NCBI GenBank assembly: GCA_903951405.1
Contig: CAJBBV010000154.1
Coordinates: 1 to 47,947 of the forward strand
DNA length: 47,947 nt
Direction: 5' to 3'
Origin: an uncultured bacterium
Lineage (GTDB): Bacteria > Bacteroidota > Bacteroidia > Chitinophagales > Chitinophagaceae
Shown: piece by piece, positions 8,828-17,992 of the stretch
Layout of the letters: the number at the start of each line of letters is the position of its first letter
How positions within the stretch are numbered: position 1 is the first letter of the stretch
The notes under the pieces: generated by a model
Databases searched by the model: none
The model's input: only the letters and a program-made list of their open reading frames with translations
Told to the model about the DNA's origin: nothing
Program-made: the position numbers and the translations under genes

Positions 8828-10063
8828 ATGAAAAAAATATTCAGTAACCTTACATTTTGGGTTTTACTAGCTATACTATCCGGTGCGTTGATAGGACACT
8901 TCTACCCAACCACTGGGGTTGCCATGCAACCAGCAGGAACCTATTTTATCAATGTAGTTAAAGCCTTTATCACACCAATTATTTTTTTAACCATTTCCTT
9001 AGGCATCAGTGGGATGAACGACTTAAAAAAAGTTGGGCGTGTTGGAGGAAAGGCAATCCTGTATTTTGAAATCGTAACCACCCTAGCTTTGATTATCGGC
9101 ATAACAGTGGCCCATTTTATTGAACCAGGTTCGGGAATAGATAGCAAAGCAATTCAACAGGGAGACATCAGCAAATTTACTTCTGGAGCAAAATCATTTT
9201 CATGGATTACATTCTTGAAGGACAATCTTACCATTCAAGTATTGATTATCTCCATTGTATTTGGAATTGTACTAAGTAAATTAAAGAATAAAAAAAAGAT
9301 AACTAGCATATTGCAATTTGCTTCAAAATATGTCTTCAAAGGTTTACACATTGTAATGCTATTTTCACCCATTGGAGCATTTGGAGGCATGGCATATACG
9401 ATTGGAAAATTTGGCATCGCCACATTACTGCCTCTTGGTAAATTGATGCTGACCGTTTACATCACCATGGGTATTTTTGTTTTTCTAGTGTTGGGGTCAA
9501 TCTTACGGTACTATAAAATAAGCATCCTGAAATTTCTGAATTATATTAAAGAAGAACTGCTCATTGTACTCGGAACGTCATCCTCTGAAGCAGCGCTTCC
9601 CTCACTCATCGAAAAACTCGAAAAAATGGGATGTGCGAAATCTGTTGTGGGATTAGTAGTTCCTGCAGGCTATTCATTTAACCTAGATGGCACAACGATT
9701 TATCTTTCAATGGCCGTTATTTTTTTAGCACAAGTCTTTCATATCGATCTATCTATAAGTCAAATGCTAACTGTTATTGGCGTACTGATGATTACGTCAA
9801 AAGGGGCAGCAGGTGTTACTGGCAGTGGATTTATAGTCTTGGCATCCACACTTAGTGCCATTCATGTTATACCGATTGAAGGTCTAGCATTACTGCTTGG
9901 TGTAGATCGTTTCATGTCTGAGGCAAGAGCCATTACCAACTTCATAGGAAATGGAGTAGCTACACTATTTCTTTCCAATCAAGAAAAATCATTTGACAGG
10001 AAGAAAATGGAAATTGCTTTCTCACATGAGGTATATGAATATGACCTAAAAGATAAAGCATAA
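8828..10063 (+). CDS. dctA: C4-dicarboxylate/cation symporter, DctA-like
   Basis: A 411-residue secondary transporter of the dicarboxylate/amino acid:cation symporter (SDF) family. Eight or so hydrophobic segments run through it. The conserved serine-rich re-entrant loop is present as GTSSSEAALPSL, then PAGYSFNLDGTTIYLS, and near the end GVDRFMSEARAITNFIGNGVAT. The last two are closer to DctA (succinate, fumarate, malate) than to the glutamate members, so DctA is preferred. It imports C4-dicarboxylates with protons or sodium ions across the inner membrane. It is transcribed alone and converges on the GH32 gene. Confidence 0.88.
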   Translation: MKKIFSNLTFWVLLAILSGALIGHFYPTTGVAMQPAGTYFINVVKAFITPIIFLTISLGISGMNDLKKVGRVGGKAILYFEIVTTLALIIGITVAHFIEPGSGIDSKAIQQGDISKFTSGAKSFSWITFLKDNLTIQVLIISIVFGIVLSKLKNKKKITSILQFASKYVFKGLHIVMLFSPIGAFGGMAYTIGKFGIATLLPLGKLMLTVYITMGIFVFLVLGSILRYYKISILKFLNYIKEELLIVLGTSSSEAALPSLIEKLEKMGCAKSVVGLVVPAGYSFNLDGTTIYLSMAVIFLAQVFHIDLSISQMLTVIGVLMITSKGAAGVTGSGFIVLASTLSAIHVIPIEGLALLLGVDRFMSEARAITNFIGNGVATLFLSNQEKSFDRKKMEIAFSHEVYEYDLKDKA

Positions 10064-10078
10064 GCTATTCGATATTAC

Positions 10079-11620
10079 TTATTTTTTCCAAATAGTTTGA
10101 ATAGGAATTAATTCACTCTTTACGTTTGTAGCGCCTCCGCCCTTTTGGAATAATGTAAGTTTATCAAAATCAGTATTCGGGAAAAATATTTCAGTCATCG
10201 CTAACTTTCCATCATCAACAAATAATTCAATCGAAGCGACATCTATCAACGCTTTTACAGTAATTTGTTTTCCAAATATATAATCGGCATGATGTATAGC
10301 TGAAAAAACCGTTGAGAATTCATGTTTGCCAGAATTAGTCCTATCCACATAACACTGATTTGTCTTCAGGTCAAATCCTATAACTACTTGCTCATTCAAT
10401 GCATTGCTTAGTTTAAATCCTACTTCACTTGGCATTGCATCAGAAAGACTAAAAGTTAAGTTGAGACAATGTTGTAGATTTCCATTCTGTAATATGATAC
10501 TATCTTTTAAGAAAGATTCATTCCAAATTAAATTTGAAGAATAATCAACTATGGATTTAAATTCTTTCACAGGGAGCTGTGTAAGCCGATACCCTAATTC
10601 CGTTTTTACTAATTTAATATCCCGAGGAATAGTCGTAGCACTTCTCCAATCAACCGTTGGAACAGATTGTGCATAGTCTACCCAATTAGACATCCATCCG
10701 ATGACAATATTTCTATTTTCAGGTAAGCCAGACCAAGTAACTCCTGCATAGTTATCCGTTCCATGGTCAAACCACATAATTTGATCTGGAGAATTATCGT
10801 TGGTGAACTTTTCTCCATCGAAATTTCCAACAAAATATTGAACGCCTGAACCGCCGTTCAATGCACCTGGATTCAAATTTTGCATCAACACCCACTTCTC
10901 TTTTCCGTCACTTGCAATATACCTTGAGAGATCAGGACATTCCCATACTCCACCATGCGCTCCATCATTTTTGCCAAATTCACTGGCATATTTCCAATCT
11001 TTTAGGTTTTTTGAAACATATATTTCAGCATGATCATGAACGGCCAAGGTCATGCACCATATTTTCTTTGGTGCATACCAGAATACTTTAGGATCACGAA
11101 AGTCTTCATCTCCTTTATTTTTTACAACAGGATTATTAGCATATTTCGTCCACGTACGGCCCTTGTCTAAACTATATGCGATGCCTTGAGATTCACGGTC
11201 TTTTCTTCCAGCCTTTTCATACTCCATATTGTGGTATGTGAATATCGCCACAAGAGGCTTTTCTTTTCCTCGTTGAAATCCAGTGGTGTTAAACTCATCA
11301 ACTACTGCACTTCCAGAAAATATATAGCCTAAAGAATCTGGAAATAGTGCAATAGGAAGGTCTTCCCAATGCATGAGGTCTTTGCTCACTGCATGTCCCC
11401 AATGCATAGGCCCCCAAACTGTAGCGTTAGGATAGTACTGATAAAAAAGATGGTACTCCCCTGCATAAAATACTAAGCCATTTGGATCATTCATCCAACC
11501 ATGCTCAGGAGAGAAGTGGAATTGTGGTCTATGCTGACCACTTCGTTGGGCTATGGCAGAATATGAAATTGTAAAAACCAGAAATAGAATAAAATGAGTA
11601 CGTAGAGTCAACTTCAACAT
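10079..11620 (-). CDS. Secreted GH32 fructan hydrolase
   Basis: A 513-residue glycoside hydrolase of family 32 (levanase/inulinase/invertase type). A signal peptide covers residues 1-25, ending Ala-Gln. The five-bladed propeller carries the three catalytic acids: nucleophile Asp45 in WMNDPNG, transition-state Asp176 in RDP, and acid/base Glu227 in WECPDL. A C-terminal beta-sandwich follows from about residue 360. It releases fructose from beta-fructans or sucrose outside the cytoplasm. The PfkB fructokinase at 17993 could then phosphorylate fructose, though it is not in the same operon. No SusC/SusD pair is present. Confidence 0.92.
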   Translation of the reverse strand: MLKLTLRTHFILFLVFTISYSAIAQRSGQHRPQFHFSPEHGWMNDPNGLVFYAGEYHLFYQYYPNATVWGPMHWGHAVSKDLMHWEDLPIALFPDSLGYIFSGSAVVDEFNTTGFQRGKEKPLVAIFTYHNMEYEKAGRKDRESQGIAYSLDKGRTWTKYANNPVVKNKGDEDFRDPKVFWYAPKKIWCMTLAVHDHAEIYVSKNLKDWKYASEFGKNDGAHGGVWECPDLSRYIASDGKEKWVLMQNLNPGALNGGSGVQYFVGNFDGEKFTNDNSPDQIMWFDHGTDNYAGVTWSGLPENRNIVIGWMSNWVDYAQSVPTVDWRSATTIPRDIKLVKTELGYRLTQLPVKEFKSIVDYSSNLIWNESFLKDSIILQNGNLQHCLNLTFSLSDAMPSEVGFKLSNALNEQVVIGFDLKTNQCYVDRTNSGKHEFSTVFSAIHHADYIFGKQITVKALIDVASIELFVDDGKLAMTEIFFPNTDFDKLTLFQKGGGATNVKSELIPIQTIWKK

Positions 11621-11654
11621 TTGAAATAAATTATGTAATAGCGATACAGCTAAT

Positions 11655-12140
11655 TTACACTTTTATGAGATAGTCTGCCGCATACGTAATCATTGGATCC
11701 ATTGTCTTATACCTTACTTTATATCCCATTCCTTCAACCATACCAACAGCTTGTCGAAAGACTTCATTTGATTTATAGCGCTGATCCGGATTTAGGTCAA
11801 TATCAATCCAAATTGGTTTAGGAAGTTGATGCTGGCGCATTAGCTCAGCAGTTTCAATTGCATTCCACACTTCAGTCAATAAACGTGTTGAACGGGTAAA
11901 TTCTCGAGGAGTCTTCCATTTCCTGTACAACAAATGTGCCCCTTTGCCTTTCTTATAAAGTGCCACTACTGTTGCATAAATGGTTTTGTCTGCATAGTTC
12001 TGTGAATCACAACCAATCATGATTTCAATGTCGGGGAATTCAATAAGGTATGCTTTGATATATTCTACAATATCAACTTCTAAACTTGAATACATTCTTT
12101 TAAAAAACATGGAGATAAATTTTAAAAGTGGACCCATCAC
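11655..12140 (-). CDS. YkuK-like RNase H-fold protein (DUF458)
   Basis: A 161-residue protein resembling the YkuK/DUF458 family, a predicted RNase H-like fold. The start of the fold is IEIMIGCDSQNYADKTIYATVVAL, where the Asp sits at the usual first catalytic position; a second acidic site is in WIDIDLNPD and another Asp lies near the C-terminus in MITYAADYL. Some members are thought to be nucleases, but no activity is known. It is cytosolic. It may share a transcript with the GH32 gene, 34 bp downstream, but a functional link is not evident. Confidence 0.72.
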   Translation of the reverse strand: MMGPLLKFISMFFKRMYSSLEVDIVEYIKAYLIEFPDIEIMIGCDSQNYADKTIYATVVALYKKGKGAHLLYRKWKTPREFTRSTRLLTEVWNAIETAELMRQHQLPKPIWIDIDLNPDQRYKSNEVFRQAVGMVEGMGYKVRYKTMDPMITYAADYLIKV

Positions 12141-12302
12141 ACAAGAGCCAGTATGTATAGAACTATCTTGTATAGTAAGTTAACATGGTTTAGTATTTAA
12201 GGAATACACAAATTATTAACATATTAGATAGGGATGCATTTCATTAACGTCTAATTAATTATTTGGTAACGAAGCAATTTGAACTTGAATAAAATTTAAT
12301 TT

Positions 12303-12581
12303 ATGGAACACTCAAATGTTATTTTAGTGCACACCAGAAACTTACTCAAACACGATGTGTTTAACCACTTGAATGATGACTTAATATCAGTTATTCATCA
12401 CAGAATTTTACAATCCCCCTCAACTGAAATTGATAAGGGATTATTTTTCAAAATCTGGCGAAATGGTGATTATGGATTAAACTCTATGACCATTCAATTA
12501 CTTCAGAAAACCAATTATCTGCTACAGACATTTGGTGAGGCATTAATCGAGGAAGATTTTTTAGAACTAGTTTATGAGTAA
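12303..12581 (+). CDS. Hypothetical 92-residue protein
   Basis: I do not recognise this protein. It is 92 residues long, rich in Leu, His and Asn, with no signal peptide and no membrane helix; the helical content looks high (LLKHDVFNHLNDDLISVIHH and IQLLQKTNYLLQTFGEALIE). It has an ATG start after 162 bp of AT-rich DNA, divergent from the YkuK-like gene, and ends in TAA. Codon use looks like that of its neighbours, so it is probably a real gene. Confidence 0.55.
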   Translation: MEHSNVILVHTRNLLKHDVFNHLNDDLISVIHHRILQSPSTEIDKGLFFKIWRNGDYGLNSMTIQLLQKTNYLLQTFGEALIEEDFLELVYE

Positions 12582-12618
12582 AGAGAATTTTTATGATTAT
12601 ACCTACTACTCATTAAAA

Positions 12619-13353
12619 TTAATCTGGTTTAACCAGCTTTATTAAATCTCTAATAACTACTGAAGCGGCTACTGCACCAAATACTGCAGGTAGGTATGAC
12701 ATGGTGCCATAAGCTGATTTCTTATAATTATTACCATCGGTCATCATAAGGCTATTTTTATCTACCTCCTCTGGAGAGAAAACTACCTTGATCCCTTTAT
12801 AGATTTGATGAGCCTTTAAATTTTTACGTACTTGTTGGGCAAAATGACAGTTGTATGTCTTTGAAATATCCACCACCTGAAGTTTGGTGGGATCTAATTT
12901 TCCTCCTGCACCCATACTACTCACAACAGGAAGTTTCATCTCAACAGCGAGGCGCAGAAAATTTACTTTCGGACTAATGCTATCAATTGCATCAATAATG
13001 TAGTCAGGAGTTGTACTCAATTGCTCTACCACCATATCCGGGGTAATAAATGATTTGACTACATTCAAGGTAATCTCTGGATTAATTGCTTTTAATCGAT
13101 TAGCCATTATCTCAGCCTTTGATTCCCCATGATTAGTAGAAAGAGCCGGCAACTGTCTATTTCTATTGGTCGGATCAACTACATCACCATCAATAATGGT
13201 CATGGTTCCTATACCACTCCTTGCAATAAACTCAGCAGCAAAGGAGCCTACTCCACCAAGCCCAACAACCATTACATGCTGCTTAGTTAAATGCGCTAGT
13301 GCTTCTTCTCCAATCAATAAACTTGTTCTAGATAACCAAGATAAATCGTTCAT
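12619..13353 (-). CDS. tcdA: tRNA threonylcarbamoyladenosine dehydratase, TcdA/ThiF family
   Basis: A 244-residue E1-like ATP-binding protein. The N-terminal Rossmann motif VVGLGGVGSFAAE, the IIDGDVVDPTNRNRQ block and the IDAIDSISPKVNFL segment are the ThiF-family adenylation motifs; the central SSMGAGGKLDP and the DISKTYNCHFAQQVRKNLK region are typical of TcdA (CsdL). TcdA activates N6-threonylcarbamoyladenosine at position 37 of tRNAs to the cyclic hydantoin form using ATP. It works in the cytosol, usually with the sulfur acceptor CsdE, which is not in this window. A short membrane ORF lies immediately upstream on the same strand. Confidence 0.88.
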   Translation of the reverse strand: MNDLSWLSRTSLLIGEEALAHLTKQHVMVVGLGGVGSFAAEFIARSGIGTMTIIDGDVVDPTNRNRQLPALSTNHGESKAEIMANRLKAINPEITLNVVKSFITPDMVVEQLSTTPDYIIDAIDSISPKVNFLRLAVEMKLPVVSSMGAGGKLDPTKLQVVDISKTYNCHFAQQVRKNLKAHQIYKGIKVVFSPEEVDKNSLMMTDGNNYKKSAYGTMSYLPAVFGAVAASVVIRDLIKLVKPD

Positions 13354-13374
13354 AAGATTGGCAAATTAGTGAAA

Positions 13375-13488
13375 TTACTTAAGAGGCAATAGGATAGAGA
13401 CAATAGTAAATACAAAAAGGCACAATAGGGCAATAACCGAAAGCCAATTCATAAATGGCACATCATTGGAAATTGAATCGATTAGCAT
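13375..13488 (-). CDS. Possible 37-residue single-span membrane peptide
   Basis: A short frame of 37 codons starts ATG at 13488 and ends TAA at 13375, 21 bp before tcdA on the same strand. The translated peptide has a polar N-terminus of about 12 residues, one hydrophobic helix (WLSVIALLCLFVFTIVSILL) and ends Pro-Leu-Lys. There is no clear ribosome binding site, which is normal in this phylum. It may be a small membrane protein translated with tcdA, or a chance frame next to the pseudogene. Confidence 0.35.
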   Translation of the reverse strand: MLIDSISNDVPFMNWLSVIALLCLFVFTIVSILLPLK

Positions 13489-13495
13489 TCTCTAA

Positions 13496-14191
13496 AATAT
13501 AGATGCTGAAGAAAATAAAAAAACAGAGTTAACTTCTATACTTCACAAGCAAGAAATTTTAATGGAATATGCTAGCGGAATTTCAACAACCCATGGAACT
13601 GAATTTGACATAAATATAATGTCTCTTATTACCTCAATTAATGTAGAGTTATTTCCTGAAGTCATTATGCTTCAAGACAAACTATAACAAGCGAAGCAAG
13701 ATGTAGCAATAAATCAGTTAAGGAATAAGTCTACGGTTGGTCTTAGAGCAAGTATGGGAATACGAAATGGGTACATCCCAAATATTGGTGATATGAGGTT
13801 TAATTATCTTGGAGGAATAAACTTTTCTATCCCAATTTATAATGGCGGAAAAATGAAACAACAAATTAAAATACAAGAAAAACGTGCAGATCAACAATCC
13901 ATTGCCATTGAATCAATGCAGAGTCTGATTCAAAAAGACATCAAACAAACCCTTGCCGACTTGAGCTCCGCACAGGATAGACTAAAGAAGTCTGATAGTC
14001 AAATTGAACTAGCAAAAGCGGCTGCCTTAATGGCTCATAATAAACTTAGGCATGGAACTGGAATACATTTAGAAGTAACCGCGGCAAATTCAACACTTCA
14101 AAAAGCGTTACTCAATCGGCTTCAAATGCAATACCAAACCTGCAGCTCAAAACTTGAATATGGTCGATTAACGGGCATAAAGTTTTGGTAA
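13496..14191 (+). pseudogene. TolC-family outer membrane efflux protein, remnant
   Basis: This is the C-terminal half of a TolC-type outer membrane factor, lacking its N-terminal signal and first repeat. The frame opens after a TAA at 13493 and contains one in-frame TAA at 13685-13687. After it, the protein reads QAKQDVAINQLRN, GINFSIPIYNGGKMKQQI and a helical tail ending GRLTGIKFW, all typical of the second TolC repeat. The part before the stop (LFPEVIMLQDKL) also fits the family (usually a K or E at the stop), so a single substitution plus a 5' deletion explains it. No partner pump or membrane fusion protein is present. It should be inactive. Confidence 0.8.
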
Positions 14192-14262
14192 GCTCGCTAA
14201 ACTTTACCGTTTAATGTTTAAATTGTAGAATCAATTTTGCTTACATATTAAACTTTAAACAC

Positions 14263-15204
14263 ATGAAGCGTCGTTCATTTTTTCAGACTAGTGCAATTCT
14301 TGGAGCAGGACTTTTCCTTGATAGCAAATCTTTATTCGCTTCAGATAAACCCAATTCTAAATTTGGCTCTGTTCAAATTGGTGCAATAACCTATTCGTTT
14401 AGATCACTACCGGGAAGCGCAGAACAGACTCTTCAATACTGCGTTAACATTGGAGTAAGTGCAATTGAACTCATGGGTGATGTAGTGGAAGATTTTGCAA
14501 GATGCCCCTCTAGCGCTAGCAATAAAGCAACATGGGATGCACTTTCTAGTTCAAAAAAAGCAAAAGTAATGGCAGCTTGGAGAGAAACTGTGTCTATGGA
14601 TAAATTTAGTGAATTACGAAAAATGTATAATGATGCTGGAGTAAGCATTTATGCCTTCAAACCAAATGCATTATCTGAAGACAATACGGATGGTGAAATT
14701 GAGTATGCTTTAAAAGCAGCTAAAGCGCTTGGTGCAAAATCAGTAACAGTAGAACTACAAAAACCAAAACAATCTAAACGTCTTGGAGCACTTGCAACTA
14801 AACACCAAGTATACATTGGCTATCATGCACATACTCAAGCTACTGACACAGCATGGGACATAGCATTAGAACAATCTCCCTATAATTCGATGAACCTAGA
14901 CTGTGGGCATTATATTGCTGCAGGTGGAGCTAACACAAAAGAAACTCTTCTAGCCTTAATTGAAGCTAAACATGATCGTATAACGAGCATGCACATGAAA
15001 GATAGAGCCAATAAAGATCATGGTGGTGCTAATATGCCTTGGGGCCAAGGAGATACTCCGCTAAAAGAGATCTTACTACTTATGAAAGAAAAGAAATATT
15101 CATTCCCTGCAACAGTTGAATTGGAATATGATGTTCCTGTTGATTCAGATCCAGTTAAAGAAGTTGCAAAATGTGTTGCGTTTGCAAAAAAGGTTCTTTC
15201 TTAA
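14263..15204 (+). CDS. Exported sugar phosphate isomerase/epimerase-like TIM barrel
   Basis: A 313-residue xylose isomerase-like TIM barrel (AP endonuclease 2 fold, PF01261). It begins with a twin-arginine signal (RRSFFQ at residues 3-8, then a hydrophobic stretch) so it probably reaches the periplasm folded, which suits a metal-binding protein. Putative metal ligands are Glu in SAIELMGD, Glu and His in the middle (GYHAHTQ, DCGHY) and HMKDR near the end, followed by a Glu in VELEYD. Such exported proteins often lie beside Gfo/Idh/MocA proteins in sugar oxidation or 3-keto-sugar clusters. Its stop overlaps the opposite gene's stop by four bases. Confidence 0.82.
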   Translation: MKRRSFFQTSAILGAGLFLDSKSLFASDKPNSKFGSVQIGAITYSFRSLPGSAEQTLQYCVNIGVSAIELMGDVVEDFARCPSSASNKATWDALSSSKKAKVMAAWRETVSMDKFSELRKMYNDAGVSIYAFKPNALSEDNTDGEIEYALKAAKALGAKSVTVELQKPKQSKRLGALATKHQVYIGYHAHTQATDTAWDIALEQSPYNSMNLDCGHYIAAGGANTKETLLALIEAKHDRITSMHMKDRANKDHGGANMPWGQGDTPLKEILLLMKEKKYSFPATVELEYDVPVDSDPVKEVAKCVAFAKKVLS

Positions 15205-15214
15205 GAACCTTTTT
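15187..15214. terminator. Bidirectional terminator built from two stop codons
   Basis: A perfect 12 bp inverted repeat: AAAAAGGTTCTT (15187-15198), four-base loop, AAGAACCTTTTT (15203-15214). Both arms end in A/T tracts, so the hairpin can work on either strand. It includes the stop codons of both convergent genes, whose stops overlap as TTAA (15201-15204). Confidence 0.75.
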
Positions 15215-16640
15215 CCACAACAGGCTTCAACCTAAATACTGTGCCAGGACCTTCTATACTAACATAGATATAGCCATCCTTACCCATTTCAACATTACGG
15301 GTACGACCTATATTCATGAGTAACTTTTCGTGCCCAATTACTTTATTGCCTTGCATAATACAACGGTCAATAAAATTAAAACGAAGAGATCCTACTAGAA
15401 TACTTCCCTTCCATGCAGGGTAGTTATCGCCAGTAACAAAAGCCAAACCACTTGGAGCAATAGAAGGAATCCAATACGTTGCTGGGTCTTCCATACCCTC
15501 CATTTTGCTAAAAGCAGAAATCGGTTTGCCGTCGTAATTAATACCATAACAAATTACTGGCCAACCATAGTTAGCACCTGCATTTATAATATTTAATTCA
15601 TCCCCACCACGAGGACCATGTTCATTTTCCCAAATTAAACCCGTTGCTGGATCCATTGACATCCCCTGAGGATTTCTATTGCCATATGTATAAATACTAG
15701 GAATTGCATTTTTATCACCAACAAAAGGATTGTCCTTAGGAATAGTTCCATCGTCATTAATACGGTGAATTTTCCCAGGAGATGCTTCAAGGTGCTGAGG
15801 GAAATCATTCTCCTTTCCTCGATCACCAACAGAAATATACAAATACCCTTTTTTATCAAATACTAACCTAGAACCATAGTGATGCTTTGTTGCAGTATAA
15901 GGTGTTGCCTCAAAAACTTCCTGCACCGCTTCAAAACGATTATCTTTTATCTTGCCTCTTACAACAGCAGTTGTTGTCCACTGCACACCATTTTCAACTT
16001 TATATTTTGAATAGGAGAGATAAATCCAGCCATTTTTAGCAAAATTGGGATGTAATGCAACATCCAATAAACCACCTTGCCCTTCAATAAGTGCATCAGG
16101 GGTATTCTTGATTTTAGTTTTATTTCGTGCATGATCAACAATGTATAAAGAACCTGCACGATCTGTAATCAAATAGTTGCCATCAGGCATCTGTTCAAAG
16201 CCCCAAGGACTATCGAAGCCCGTTGCAATAGTATCTAACACAACAGTCATGCCTTCCGACTTGAAGATTGCTGGACCGCTGGAAGGCTTTTTAACTTTTG
16301 AAAAGCTATACTGCTCAACCGTTTTTAAGCTAGTAATAATTAAATCAGCTAATCCCTCTATCTCATTTGGAGCAATAATATCCTTCCAAGTTGGCATACC
16401 ATAATTAGCATACCCATTGGTTATACTTTTTACAAGTGATTCTTTTGTTTTACCATGCTTCCATTGGCGATCAACAAATGCCTCTACATTTTCACCATGA
16501 CAACCTGAGCACTTGTCAGTATATATTTTTCTTGGATCTTCAAAATTGACTGATTTCTTATCTTTTGTATTGACTTGAGTAAATGCAAAAGAAATTATGG
16601 AAACAATTAAAACAAATGCTAGTTTATGTAAACGCTTCAT
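15201..16640 (-). CDS. PQQ-dependent aldose dehydrogenase fused to an N-terminal cytochrome c
   Basis: A 479-residue secreted two-domain enzyme. A signal segment covers about residues 5-21. A small cytochrome c domain has its heme site at Cys44-Cys47-His48 (CSGCH) with a Met-Pro-Thr segment that could give the axial Met. From about residue 135 it is a GSDH-type six-bladed beta-propeller: SPWGFEQMPDGNYLITDRAG, HYGSRLVFD, VGDRG, YTYGNRNPQGM and GGDELNI, the PQQ and calcium-binding pattern of soluble glucose/aldose dehydrogenases (YliI-like). It likely oxidises an aldose in the periplasm and passes electrons through its own heme. The gene is convergent with the Tat-signal TIM barrel. Confidence 0.87.
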   Translation of the reverse strand: MKRLHKLAFVLIVSIISFAFTQVNTKDKKSVNFEDPRKIYTDKCSGCHGENVEAFVDRQWKHGKTKESLVKSITNGYANYGMPTWKDIIAPNEIEGLADLIITSLKTVEQYSFSKVKKPSSGPAIFKSEGMTVVLDTIATGFDSPWGFEQMPDGNYLITDRAGSLYIVDHARNKTKIKNTPDALIEGQGGLLDVALHPNFAKNGWIYLSYSKYKVENGVQWTTTAVVRGKIKDNRFEAVQEVFEATPYTATKHHYGSRLVFDKKGYLYISVGDRGKENDFPQHLEASPGKIHRINDDGTIPKDNPFVGDKNAIPSIYTYGNRNPQGMSMDPATGLIWENEHGPRGGDELNIINAGANYGWPVICYGINYDGKPISAFSKMEGMEDPATYWIPSIAPSGLAFVTGDNYPAWKGSILVGSLRFNFIDRCIMQGNKVIGHEKLLMNIGRTRNVEMGKDGYIYVSIEGPGTVFRLKPVVEKGS

Positions 16641-16746
16641 GGAATAAATTTAGAATGGCAATATACAAAATTCATTCCTTTTATAAAATGACTTCCCATA
16701 ATTTAGTTTAAACGCAAATAAAAATTATATTTATAAAAAAGCATGA

Positions 16747-17853
16747 ATGCCTAATTTGAAAATAATATTACCTCTATTTTTTTTTATAATTATAGCTCAG
16801 TTTGGAGTTTCCCAGAAAAGGGTCCCCGTTAGAATAGCTGTGGCTGGTTTGTCGCACGGCCACAATAGAAGTGTGCTCAACAGAATTCACGATAGTATAA
16901 TTAATGTAGTAGGTATCTATGAGCCTAATGTAAAACTAGCATCGCGTTTGGCTATGCAATTTAACGTTGATCAAAGTTTGTTCTACACCGATTTAAACAC
17001 CATGCTAGACAATACCAAACCGGAAGGAGTTCTTGGGATTGGAACAACATTTGATCACCTAAGCTTAGTAGAAGCTTGCGCCCCAAGGCATATCCCTGTT
17101 ATGGTTGAAAAACCATTGGCCGTATCCAAAAAACATGTCGATAAAATTGCTATGCTAGCAAAAAAATACAACACCATAGTCCTGACAAATTATGAATCAG
17201 CTTGGTACCCTACTACTGAAAAAGCATTTCAATTAAGCGCTGATAGTTCCTTTATGGGCAAAGTAAGAAAAGTAGTAGTGCATGACGGGCATATGGGGCC
17301 TAAAGAAATACAAGTCATGCCGGAATTTTTTGATTGGCTAACAGACCCCCTATTAAATGGTGGTGGAGCCTTGATGGACTTTGGTTGCTATGGGGCAAAT
17401 CTTATGACCTATTTGATGAAAGGTGAGCTTCCTACGTCAGTTACAGCTATCACGAGAAATTTCAGGCCCGACGTCTATTCTAAAGTGGATGATGAAGCAA
17501 CCATTATTTTAACTTACCCAACTACACAATGCATCATCGAAGCATCCTGGAACTGGTCCTACAACAGAAAAGACATGGAAATCTATGGTGAATTTGGTTC
17601 AGCCATAACCGATAATAACAAAGATATGCGCATCAGAAGCGAAGATGAAATAGAGCATAAGTTGGTTGTAACACCTGAGCAAACAAATACCTATACTGAT
17701 CCTATTAAATACTTCGCTGATGTTATTCTAAAGAAAATAGCTGTCCCAAAGTTTGGATTATACTCTCTTGAAAATAATATTATTGTTATTAAAATACTAG
17801 AGGCAGCAAAAAAATCATCAAGACTTGGCAGAACAGTTAAAATGAAAAGCTAG
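16747..17853 (+). CDS. Exported Gfo/Idh/MocA family oxidoreductase
   Basis: A 368-residue NAD(P)-dependent oxidoreductase. A signal peptide (residues 1-22, ending VSQ) shows it is exported. The Rossmann half starts RIAVAGLSHGHNR (an altered dinucleotide loop, no classic GxGxxG), followed by VGIYEPN and the family's EKP lysine motif (MVEKPLAVS, residues 118-126). The C-terminal half is the Gfo/Idh/MocA alpha/beta domain, with GGGALMDFGCYG. Periplasmic members usually keep a tightly bound cofactor. Substrates are sugars, often their 3-hydroxyl. It ends in TAG. It is the third exported sugar-redox gene in the row beginning at 14263. Confidence 0.85.
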   Translation: MPNLKIILPLFFFIIIAQFGVSQKRVPVRIAVAGLSHGHNRSVLNRIHDSIINVVGIYEPNVKLASRLAMQFNVDQSLFYTDLNTMLDNTKPEGVLGIGTTFDHLSLVEACAPRHIPVMVEKPLAVSKKHVDKIAMLAKKYNTIVLTNYESAWYPTTEKAFQLSADSSFMGKVRKVVVHDGHMGPKEIQVMPEFFDWLTDPLLNGGGALMDFGCYGANLMTYLMKGELPTSVTAITRNFRPDVYSKVDDEATIILTYPTTQCIIEASWNWSYNRKDMEIYGEFGSAITDNNKDMRIRSEDEIEHKLVVTPEQTNTYTDPIKYFADVILKKIAVPKFGLYSLENNIIVIKILEAAKKSSRLGRTVKMKS

Positions 17854-17992
17854 TCTACCTAACTTTCAATTTTAAAGCAATATTCGTTACCACGTCTGAA
17901 TCAACATAGACGGACATTTGTTACACCGCAATACAATAAAATGTTTTGTACCTTGTTTTCCAATAAGTAATCTACCTTATTGACGTACACAT

